Assembly: GCF_900116645.1 (NCBI RefSeq) | Contig: NZ_FPBO01000018.1 | Span: forward strand, 97,520 to 161,519 | Reading direction: 5' to 3' | DNA length: 64,000 bases | Source: Pseudoduganella namucuonensis | GTDB lineage: Bacteria; Pseudomonadota; Gammaproteobacteria; Burkholderiales; Burkholderiaceae_D | Part shown: positions 8,919-16,343 of the stretch, piece after piece | Layout: every line of letters begins with the position of its first letter | Position numbering within the stretch: the first letter of the stretch is position 1 | Translations under genes and position numbers: made by a program | The notes under the pieces: model-generated | The model's input: only the letters and a program-made list of their open reading frames with translations | What the model was told of the DNA's origin: nothing | Database searches by the model: none

Positions 8919-10153
8919 GGCCAAGTCTCCGGCGCCATGCGGTAGCCCAGGCGGTCCATCATGGAGGCCACGCCGGCGCTTTCGCCGAGATCGAGCATCA
9001 TCCGCTCGCGCTTGCGCCAGCGCTGGCGGCGCGGGCGCTCGGTCGCCATCCGCACCGGCATGGCGTCCGGGACGTCGGCCGGCGGCAGGTCCAGGTAGTC
9101 GGTGAGGCGGCGCATGGTGGCGGACGGATCGTCCAGGAAGTCTTCGAACGCCAGCCGCAGGCAGGGCAGGCCGCTGTCGAGGATGGCATGGTGCGCGGAC
9201 ATCCATTGGTTCAGGCACACCTGGTCCAGCCGGGCGTGCACCCAGTCGCGCCAGTTGGGCGGCAGGTCGAACTTCCACCAGCGCTCGCCGAACGGGGTCT
9301 GGTCGGAATAGCCGCGGATGCGCAGCGAGACGCCGGCGCGCCGCATGTCGTGCGAGAAGAAGCCGCGCGGGGACAGCCAACCGTCCATCAGGCCGTTCAC
9401 GGTCTGCGCGTAGCCGCGCGTCAGGTGGATGTAGCGGATGTCCGCGTTGGGAAACAGTTGCCGGTGGATGCCGATGCGGTAGGCGTCCGACGGCGCCTTG
9501 AACAGCAGCACCTTGCCGTCCGCGCCGGCCTCGGCCAGCGGCGTGCAGAAATGGCGCGGCAGCACGAACGGCGGCTCCTCGATCTTTTCCAGCTCGTCGA
9601 AGCGGCATTCGCCGACCGCCTCGCCCTGGCCGTCGTAGCAGCCGATGCGCCACGGCGACTCCCGGTACAGCCGTTCCAGCACCGCCGCTTGCAGCGCGGC
9701 CTCGTCGCCGGGCACGCCGTCCTGCGCGTCCCCCAGCGCCGCGTCCAGCGCCTGCCGCAGGTGGCGGTGGGCGGCCGGCTGGGTGAACAGCGCGGGAAAC
9801 TGCAGCAGGCAGCGCTTGCGCCAGCGTTCCCTCAGCGCCGCCGGCGGCAGGCTGCCGTCGGCGTGGACGCTGGCCTCGTCCAGCAGGTTTGCCGCCAGTT
9901 CGTCGCGGTGGACCAGCGTGCCCAGCGCGTCGCTGTCGGACGAGTAGCCGAAGCCGTTGCCCGTCAGCGCCAGGAAGGGCTCGATCTCGCCGTCCAGCGT
10001 GGCGATGTCCGGGTGGCCGGCCAGCACGCTGTGCATCAGGCTGGAGCCCGAGCGGGAGCTGCACAGGATCACGCAGACGGAGCGCACCTCGGCCGCCATC
10101 GCGGGGCCGTGCACGGCGCGCAGCCGGTTGACCGTGTCGATCAACGCGCTCAT
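8915..10153 (-). CDS. Sulfotransferase-family protein
   Basis: 412 residues. Near the N-terminus lies the 5'-phosphosulfate-binding loop of PAPS-dependent sulfotransferases (SSRSGSSLMHSVLAG); IRYIHLTRGYAQTVNGLMDG resembles the 3'-phosphate-binding region. The C-terminal part (FEDFLDDPSATMRRLTDYL) matches the family tail. It would transfer sulfate from PAPS to a small molecule or saccharide. It is translationally coupled on both sides (ATGA overlaps) to a methyltransferase and an arginase-fold protein, which suggests all three modify the same compound. The acceptor is unknown. Confidence 0.8.
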   Translation of the reverse strand: MSALIDTVNRLRAVHGPAMAAEVRSVCVILCSSRSGSSLMHSVLAGHPDIATLDGEIEPFLALTGNGFGYSSDSDALGTLVHRDELAANLLDEASVHADGSLPPAALRERWRKRCLLQFPALFTQPAAHRHLRQALDAALGDAQDGVPGDEAALQAAVLERLYRESPWRIGCYDGQGEAVGECRFDELEKIEEPPFVLPRHFCTPLAEAGADGKVLLFKAPSDAYRIGIHRQLFPNADIRYIHLTRGYAQTVNGLMDGWLSPRGFFSHDMRRAGVSLRIRGYSDQTPFGERWWKFDLPPNWRDWVHARLDQVCLNQWMSAHHAILDSGLPCLRLAFEDFLDDPSATMRRLTDYLDLPPADVPDAMPVRMATERPRRQRWRKRERMMLDLGESAGVASMMDRLGYRMAPETWP

Positions 10154-10851
10154 GCCTCCGGCGCCCGGTCGACCTTCCTCAGCACGAAGGCGTAGAACGT
10201 CTTGTTCTCGTCCTTGCTGTTGCTGTCGTCCGCCAGTTTGCGGATGGAAAAGCCGGCCGCCTTCGCCAGCCGCTTCACTTCCGGGATGGCGCCGAAATTG
10301 GACTGGGAGAAGTAAATCCTGCCGCCCGGCTTCAGGTGGCGCGCCACTTCCTCGAAGAAACGGGTGTTGGTGCGGAAATCGGTGTCCCACTGGGAGCGGG
10401 CCACGACGTCGGGCGCCGGTTTGTTGCGGAACGGCAGGTTCGCGGTGATGACGTCGAACTGCTCGTCGCCCAGCTGTTCGAACAGGTTGGACTGCTTGAC
10501 CTCCATCAGGTGGTCGAAACCATGGTGGCGCGCGTTGTGGGTGGCGCTGCGGATCGCCGAGGGGTTGACGTCCACCGCCACCACCCGGCCGGCGCCCTGG
10601 TAGCAGGCGAAGATGGCGATCACGCCGGATCCGGTGCCCACGTCCAGCACGTGCTCCCCGGGGCGGACGCGGAAATGCCGCACCAGCGGCTGGCTGTCCT
10701 TGTACGGCCAGAACGTGTCCGGATACACCAGGAATTCCTTGCCCAGGTATTTAATACGCTTGCCTTCCTCGGGTACTGTTTTGAAAGCCTTCTGGCGCCG
10801 TTGCTGCCATTGATCGATTACCGGCGTATGGTCGGGCGACGCGATTTCCAT
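10150..10851 (-). CDS. Class I SAM-dependent methyltransferase
   Basis: 233 residues. Motif I is clear (VLDVGTGSGVIAIFACY), followed by VVAVDVNPSAIRSA and a catalytic ANLPF motif (NPPY type), as in N-methyltransferases of the PrmC/RsmC kind. The end is LKPGGRIYFSQSNFG. A strong ribosome site (AAGGAG) precedes the ATG. It is first in a tight operon with sulfotransferase and arginase-fold genes. The NLPF motif suggests transfer to nitrogen on a planar group, but the substrate is not known. Confidence 0.8.
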   Translation of the reverse strand: MEIASPDHTPVIDQWQQRRQKAFKTVPEEGKRIKYLGKEFLVYPDTFWPYKDSQPLVRHFRVRPGEHVLDVGTGSGVIAIFACYQGAGRVVAVDVNPSAIRSATHNARHHGFDHLMEVKQSNLFEQLGDEQFDVITANLPFRNKPAPDVVARSQWDTDFRTNTRFFEEVARHLKPGGRIYFSQSNFGAIPEVKRLAKAAGFSIRKLADDSNSKDENKTFYAFVLRKVDRAPEA

Positions 10852-10909
10852 TACTTTCTCCTTATTGGCGGGAATAAAGACGGATTTAAGACGAACGGGG
10901 CATTGATAA

Positions 10910-10937
10910 ATTTTATAGCAGCGGGATATTAAAACAA
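10910..10937 (-). promoter_or_regulatory. Probable sigma-70 promoter of the methyltransferase operon
   Basis: Read on the minus strand: TTGTTT (10937-10932), 16 bases, TAAAAT (10915-10910). It lies in an AT-rich pocket that contrasts with its surroundings and gives a leader of about 50 bases. Assigned by eye. Confidence 0.4.
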
Positions 10938-10960
10938 GCATTATTAATTTCATTAAAACA

Positions 10961-10992
10961 ACTGTATGAAACACTGTATGCTATACTGTACG
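10961..10992 (+). repeat. Three direct repeats ACTGTATG/ACTGTATG/ACTGTACG, 12-bp period
   Basis: Copies begin at 10961, 10973 and 10985, almost one helical turn apart, and end one base before the recombinase ATG. They overlap an extended -10 (TGCTATACT, hexamer 10982-10987), so a protein bound here would control recombinase transcription. A start seven bases after the hexamer falls on the ATG itself, which predicts a leaderless mRNA. No Shine-Dalgarno sequence is present. Confidence 0.6.
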
Positions 10993-10993
10993 C

Positions 10994-12160
10994 ATGACCA
11001 GTAAATTCGCATTGATCGATTTGCAACCCACGGCGTCGCTTTCCGCCGACGCCGAACACCGCAGGCGGCGCGTCGCCGAGCACCGCGGCATCGCCGAGGA
11101 CGCCATCACCGACGCGCGCACGGACAGCGAAATCGCCCGCGAATTCATCGCCCACGGGGAACTGAGCCCGAAATCGATGGCGAACACGCAAAAGGAACTG
11201 TTCCGTTTCCTCACCTGGTGCAGGGAGGAGGCCGGCAAGACGCTGCGCCAGCTCACCGTCGCCGACCTGAACGGCTACAAGGAGTTCCTCAAGGCACCGC
11301 CCGCCGACTGGGTGTGCCACACCAAGTGGCCGCGCTCGGACGAGCGCTACCGGCCATTCAGCGGCCCGCTGTCGGATGCCAGCCGGCGCCAGGCGATGAT
11401 CGCCGTGAAGGGCTTGATGGCGTTCGCCGAGCAGACCGGCTACCTGCGGCGCGATCCCGGCGCGCTGGTCAGGAACGTCAAGGTCGCCACCGCCGCCCGC
11501 ATCACGCGCTACCTCACGCCGCGGGCGATCGCGCTGGCGCTGGCCACCGTCGAGGCGCGGGAGGCCGGGACGCCGGCCGCGCAGCGCCGCCGCGCGCGCG
11601 ACCGTTTCCTGCTGCTGGCGTACGCGCACACCGGCGCCCGGCTGAACGAGATCGTCAGCGCCGCCATGGGGGCGCTGTACACCGAGGGCCATGGCCGCTG
11701 GTGGCTGGACGTGATGGGCAAGGGCGGCAAGCCGCGCCGCCTGCCGGTGCCGGACGAGATGCTGGACGCCTACCGCGCCTACCGGCAAGCCTTCGGCCTG
11801 CTGCCGCAGACCGCGCGCGGCGACGCCATGCCGCTGGTGCTGTCCAGCCGGGGCGCGGCGCCGTCCCGCATCACGGACGAGGCGGCGGCCGGGGCGCTGA
11901 AGGGAGTGTTCGCGGCGGCCGGCGACGCGGCGGCCGCGCTGGGCGACGGCGACACCGCGGCCAGCCTGCGGCAGGCGTCGGCCCACTGGCTGCGCCACAG
12001 CATGCTGACCAACCACGCCAACAACGGCGTGCAACTGAAGACGCTGCAGGACACGGCGGGCCACGCCAGCATCGCCACCACGGCGGCCTATCTGCACAAG
12101 ACCGACAACCAGCGGCACGACGAGATCATTTCCTCGGTCAACGGGCGGCCCGCCACCTAG
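10994..12160 (+). CDS. Tyrosine recombinase / phage-type integrase
   Basis: 388 residues with an N-terminal SAM-like core-binding domain (about 55-170) and a catalytic domain. All six active-site positions are visible: R216 (GARLNEI), K243 (GKGGKPRRL), H331 and R334 (HWLRHS), H357 (GHASIATT) and Tyr366 (AYLH). It should cut and join DNA through Tyr366. No other mobile-element genes or obvious att repeats lie beside it, so it is a solitary recombinase, a remnant, or a domesticated enzyme acting elsewhere. Tandem repeats and an extended -10 abut its start codon. Confidence 0.85.
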   Translation: MTSKFALIDLQPTASLSADAEHRRRRVAEHRGIAEDAITDARTDSEIAREFIAHGELSPKSMANTQKELFRFLTWCREEAGKTLRQLTVADLNGYKEFLKAPPADWVCHTKWPRSDERYRPFSGPLSDASRRQAMIAVKGLMAFAEQTGYLRRDPGALVRNVKVATAARITRYLTPRAIALALATVEAREAGTPAAQRRRARDRFLLLAYAHTGARLNEIVSAAMGALYTEGHGRWWLDVMGKGGKPRRLPVPDEMLDAYRAYRQAFGLLPQTARGDAMPLVLSSRGAAPSRITDEAAAGALKGVFAAAGDAAAALGDGDTAASLRQASAHWLRHSMLTNHANNGVQLKTLQDTAGHASIATTAAYLHKTDNQRHDEIISSVNGRPAT

Positions 12161-12259
12161 CGTCGCGGGGCGGGACGAGGGGTGTGTCCTCCAGGAAACG
12201 GAGGAGCATGACGCTGGGATATCCAGTAGAATTGGGTAACGAAAATCCCGGCGATCCGC

Positions 12260-15200
12260 ATGATACAGAAAGACGATTCTTCCTTTATCGCCCTGTTTCT
12301 GGCTCACCCCGTTCCGATGTGGGTGTACGACCTGGAAACACTCCGTTTCCAGGCGGTCAACACCGCCGCCATCACCCACTACGGCTACACCGAGGCCGAA
12401 TTTCTCGGCATGACGATCAAGGACATCCGGCCCAAAACCGAGCTGGCCAGGCTGCGCGACAACCTGCGCGCCGCGCCGCTGCACGCCTTGGAGAAATCGG
12501 GGACCTGGCGGCACCTCAAGAAGGACGGCACGCCGATCGACGTCGACATCACCTCCCATCCGCTGTACTTCAATGGCCGCGACTGCAAATTCGTGCTGGC
12601 CCACGACGTCACGGCGCGCGCCCAGGCGGAGGAGAAGATCGCGCGGCTGAATCGTATCTACGCCGTGCTCAGCCGGATCAATTCCACCATCATCCGCACC
12701 CGCGAGCGCGCCGAGCTGTATCACGAGACTTGCCGCATCGCCATCGAGGAGGGCGAGTTCGTCGCCGCCTACATTTTCGAGATCGACCCGGACACGCTGG
12801 ACGGCGCCATCGCCGCCCGCGCGGGCGCCGCCTTGCCGCTGCTGGACCAGACGCGGCTCAGCGCGCGCGCCGACGCGCCCGACAGCGCCCGGCCCGCCAG
12901 CCGCGCCGCGCGCGAGGGCGCCGCCGTGGTCTACAACGACCTGCACGCCGAGCCCGCCCTGGCCGACTGGCTGGAGCGGGTGGGCGAGCGCAAGCGCTAC
13001 GCGCTGGCGGCGCTGCCGCTGTTTTCGGGGCAGCGGGTGGCCGGCGTGCTGGTGCTGTGCACCACGGTGGTCGGCTATTTCGACGAGGCCGAGTTGCGGC
13101 TGCTTAACGAGTTGGCCGCCGATGTTTCCTTCGCGCTGCAATTCATCGAGCGCGAAGCCGAACTGCTGCGCACCACCAAGCGCCTGGCCGAGAGCGAGGC
13201 CGGCCTGCGCCGGGCGCAGGTGACGAACAAGAGCGCGCACGTGATCACCGGCCCGGGCGGTGTCTTCGAAAGCTGGTCCGACACGCTGCCGCTGCTGGTC
13301 GGCCTGGCGCCCCGGGACATCCCGGCCGACACCCGGCGATGGCTGGAGCTGGTGCATCCGGACGACCGCGCCCGTTTCCGCGACAACTGCATCGCCGCCG
13401 CCCGCGAGGGGACGCGCGTGGGCGCCGAGTACCGGCTGCGGCGCGGCGACGGCGCCTGGGTCCAGTTGCGCCAGGTGATAGAACCGCTGCCGCCGGTGGC
13501 CTCCGGCGCGGCGCTGCGCTGGTTCAACACCATCCAGGACGTCACGGAGCAGACCCAGCAGCAGGCCCGCATCGCCCGGCTGGGCCGCATCTACGCCGTC
13601 TCCAGCGGCATCAACTCGGCCATCGTGCGCATCCACAAGCGCGACGAGCTGTTCCAGGAGGCCTGCCGGGTGGCGGTGCACGACGGCGCCTTCAGCATGG
13701 CCTGGATCGGCGTCGTCGATCCGGAAACGCTGGAGGGCAGGGTGGTGGCCTGGTTCGGCGGCGCGCCCGGCATCGCCGAGAACATCCTGCTGACCGCGCG
13801 CGAGGACGCGCCGGAGCGCTCGCGCCCGGCCAGCGCCGCCGTGCGCGAGATGCGGCCGGTGATCTGCAACGACATCGCCAGCGATCCGTCGATCGCCTTC
13901 CTCTCGGCCGACCTGCTGGCGCGCGGCCACCGGGCGGCGGTGGCGTTGCCGCTGATCCGCAACGGCCGCGCGGTGGCCGTGTTCTCGCTGTTGGCCGACG
14001 TGCCCGGCTTCTTCGACGAGGCCGAGATGAAGCTGCTGGACGACGTCGTCGGCGACCTCACTTTCGCGCTGCAATTCATCGACAACGAGGAACGCCTGAG
14101 CTACCTGGCCTATTACGATTCGCTGACCGGGCTGGCAAACGCAAAGCTGTTCGAGGACAGGCTGGCGCAGTTCATCCAAGCCGCCAAGGCGGAGGGGCGC
14201 GGCGTCGGCGTGGCGCTGGTCAACGTCGACCGCTTCGCCCAGCTCAACGACGCGCTGGGCCGCCATGCGGGCGACGAACTGCTCAAGCAACTGGCGGCGC
14301 GCCTGGACGAGGCGCTGCAGGGCGGCTACAGCCTGGCCCGGATCTCGGGCTCGACCTTCGCCGTCGCCATCCCGGACCCGCACGGCGACACCGACTTCGG
14401 CCGCGTGCTGGAGCAGGACGTGCTCGAGTGCTTCGTCCAGCCCTTCGTGATGGACCGGCAGGAGGCGCGCGTCTCGGCGCGCGCCGGCCTGGCGCTGTTC
14501 CCCGGCGACGGCGGCGACGCGGAAACCCTGTTCAAGCACGCCGAGGTGGCCCTGAAGAACGCCAAGGCCGCCGGCGAGCGCTACGCCTACTACGCCCCCG
14601 CGATGAACGCGGCGCACTCGGTGCGGCTGGAACTGGAAAACGAGTTGCGGCACGCGCTGGAGGCCAGGCAATTCGAAGTGTTCTACCAGCCCAAGGTCGA
14701 CCTGGGCAGCGGGCGCATCGTCAGCGCCGAGGCACTGGTGCGCTGGCGCCATCCGCAGCGCGGCCTGGTGGCGCCGGCCGCCTTCATCCCGCTGGCCGAG
14801 GAGGTCGGCCTGATCGTTCCCATCGGCGCGCTGGTGCTGGACGCCGTCTGCGTGCAGCAGGCGGAGTGGATCGCGCGCCAGCTCGAGGTGGTGCCGGTGG
14901 CGGTCAACCTGTCGGCCGTCCAGTTCAAGCAGGGCAAGCTGCTGCAGACCATACGCGACGCCCTCGAGCGCCACGGCCTGGAGCCGCAGCACATTTCCTT
15001 CGAACTCACCGAGTCCATGGTGATGGGCAATCCCGAGGAGGCGGCGTACAACCTGAAGGCCTTGAAGGCGCTGGGCGTGCAACTGGCGCTCGACGACTTC
15101 GGCACCGGTTATTCCTCGCTGGCCTATCTGCAGCGCTTTCCCTTCGACTACGTGAAGATCGACCGCTCCTTCATCGCCAACGTGACCAGCAACCCCGGCG

Positions 15201-15796
15201 ACGCCGCCATCGTCACCGCCGTGATCGCCATGGCGCACAGCCTGCGCCTACGCGTGGTGGCCGAGGGCGTGGAAACCGAGGGGCAGTTGCAATTCCTGCG
15301 CAAGCGCCGCTGCGACGAGATGCAGGGCTATTTCTTCAGCCCGGCGGTGCCGGCGGCGGCGTTCGAGGCCATGCTGCGCGAGGGAACGCAGCTGCGCGCC
15401 GCCGGGAGCGGGGAGGAGGGCGACACGCTGCTCATCGTCGACGACGAGCCGAACAACCTGGCCGCCTTGAACCGGACGCTGCGCAGGGAGGGCTACCGGG
15501 TGCTGACCGCCGACAGCGGGCGGGAAGGGTTGCGGCTGCTGTCCCTGCACCGGGTGCAGGTGATCATCTCGGACCAGCGCATGCCCGGGATGTCCGGTTC
15601 CGAGTTCCTCGGCATCGTCAAGGACCTGTATCCGGACACGATACGGATCATGCTGTCCGGCTATACCGACCTGGCGGCCGTCACCGAAAGCGTCAACCAG
15701 GGCGCGGTCTTCAAGTTCATGACCAAACCCTGGGACGACGCCAACCTGCGCAAGACCATACGCGACGCCTTCCAGCGCTACTGGCAGGTGGCCTGA
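12260..15796 (+). CDS. PAS/GAF multi-sensor protein with degenerate GGDEF, EAL and receiver domains
   Basis: 1178 residues. Order: PAS (about 10-120), GAF (about 130-290), PAS (about 320-430), a second GAF (about 445-605), GGDEF-like (about 615-770), EAL (about 790-1040), response-regulator receiver (about 1055-1175). The cyclase site reads SGSTF at 696-700 instead of GGDEF, so it should not make c-di-GMP. The EAL site is intact (EALVRW from 824, DDFGTGYSSL, EGVETEGQ). The receiver has the acidic pair in VDDEP, phosphoacceptor D1105 (SDQRMPG) and the Lys of MTKPWDD. It is most likely a phosphodiesterase gated by its sensors and by phosphorylation; the two GAF halves look like an internal duplication. 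Confidence 0.88.
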   Translation: MIQKDDSSFIALFLAHPVPMWVYDLETLRFQAVNTAAITHYGYTEAEFLGMTIKDIRPKTELARLRDNLRAAPLHALEKSGTWRHLKKDGTPIDVDITSHPLYFNGRDCKFVLAHDVTARAQAEEKIARLNRIYAVLSRINSTIIRTRERAELYHETCRIAIEEGEFVAAYIFEIDPDTLDGAIAARAGAALPLLDQTRLSARADAPDSARPASRAAREGAAVVYNDLHAEPALADWLERVGERKRYALAALPLFSGQRVAGVLVLCTTVVGYFDEAELRLLNELAADVSFALQFIEREAELLRTTKRLAESEAGLRRAQVTNKSAHVITGPGGVFESWSDTLPLLVGLAPRDIPADTRRWLELVHPDDRARFRDNCIAAAREGTRVGAEYRLRRGDGAWVQLRQVIEPLPPVASGAALRWFNTIQDVTEQTQQQARIARLGRIYAVSSGINSAIVRIHKRDELFQEACRVAVHDGAFSMAWIGVVDPETLEGRVVAWFGGAPGIAENILLTAREDAPERSRPASAAVREMRPVICNDIASDPSIAFLSADLLARGHRAAVALPLIRNGRAVAVFSLLADVPGFFDEAEMKLLDDVVGDLTFALQFIDNEERLSYLAYYDSLTGLANAKLFEDRLAQFIQAAKAEGRGVGVALVNVDRFAQLNDALGRHAGDELLKQLAARLDEALQGGYSLARISGSTFAVAIPDPHGDTDFGRVLEQDVLECFVQPFVMDRQEARVSARAGLALFPGDGGDAETLFKHAEVALKNAKAAGERYAYYAPAMNAAHSVRLELENELRHALEARQFEVFYQPKVDLGSGRIVSAEALVRWRHPQRGLVAPAAFIPLAEEVGLIVPIGALVLDAVCVQQAEWIARQLEVVPVAVNLSAVQFKQGKLLQTIRDALERHGLEPQHISFELTESMVMGNPEEAAYNLKALKALGVQLALDDFGTGYSSLAYLQRFPFDYVKIDRSFIANVTSNPGDAAIVTAVIAMAHSLRLRVVAEGVETEGQLQFLRKRRCDEMQGYFFSPAVPAAAFEAMLREGTQLRAAGSGEEGDTLLIVDDEPNNLAALNRTLRREGYRVLTADSGREGLRLLSLHRVQVIISDQRMPGMSGSEFLGIVKDLYPDTIRIMLSGYTDLAAVTESVNQGAVFKFMTKPWDDANLRKTIRDAFQRYWQVA

Positions 15797-15799
15797 CCG

Positions 15800-16294
15800 T
15801 CAGGGCGCGCCATACAGGCCGCGGACGCCGCTTTCCATCCAGCGGAAGAAGGCGTTGATGCGGTCCGACACCGAGTCCGCCGTGGCCAGCGCCGGGCAGT
15901 TGCTGTACGAACCCCAGTTGCCGCCGCCGGCCTTGATCACCCCCTCGACGAAGGTCACGCAATTGTGCGGCACGCCGCCCCAGGTCCAAGGCTCGGCCAG
16001 CAGGCTTTCGATGTGCAGCAGGGCGCCCTGCGGATTGGGCAGGTCGAGGGATCTGCGGCGCAGTTCGGACTTTTTCGCCTCCTTCAGATAGCGCTGGTAG
16101 CCGGCCTCGTTCATGTAGCGCGGGTTGCCGCGCAGGCCCACCACGTGAAAGTAGTAGCCGCCGCCCTTGGGCGTGTGCAGCAGCAGGTGCCCGCAGAAAT
16201 TCGGCCCGTCGCCGCTGACGGCGACGACCTGCAGGCTGGACGGGTCGATATGGATCGCCCCGCATGAATTGAGTAGTTCGCCTTCGTAGCCCAT
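15800..16294 (-). CDS. Small protein with possible permuted NlpC/P60-type Cys-His site; last gene of tssKLM-kinase arm
   Basis: 164 residues, no signal peptide. GHLLLHTPKGGGYYFHVVG (His36, His40, His50) precedes HNCVTFVEGVIKAGG (Cys112). A His before an NC-x-x-F element is the layout of circularly permuted NlpC/P60 (LRAT-like) enzymes, which cleave or transfer acyl and amide bonds. It starts 50 bases after the T6SS kinase gene, with an AGGAG ribosome site, so is probably co-transcribed. It could be an amidase-type T6SS effector or a small accessory factor; no obvious immunity gene is adjacent. The family assignment is my inference from motif order. Confidence 0.45.
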   Translation of the reverse strand: MGYEGELLNSCGAIHIDPSSLQVVAVSGDGPNFCGHLLLHTPKGGGYYFHVVGLRGNPRYMNEAGYQRYLKEAKKSELRRRSLDLPNPQGALLHIESLLAEPWTWGGVPHNCVTFVEGVIKAGGGNWGSYSNCPALATADSVSDRINAFFRWMESGVRGLYGAP

Positions 16295-16343
16295 GTCGTT
16301 CTCCTGAAACGTGTTCTCCTGACAAAAAACCGACGCGCGACGC

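Noticed and set aside
12189..12208. TCCTCC...GGAGGA hairpin after the recombinase as a terminator
   Set aside because: The stem is only 6 bp and there is no T-run.
10913..15238. A long minus-strand open frame opposite the recombinase and GGDEF/EAL genes
   Set aside because: Same artefact; composition is that of an antisense frame and it crosses two well-supported genes and their promoter.
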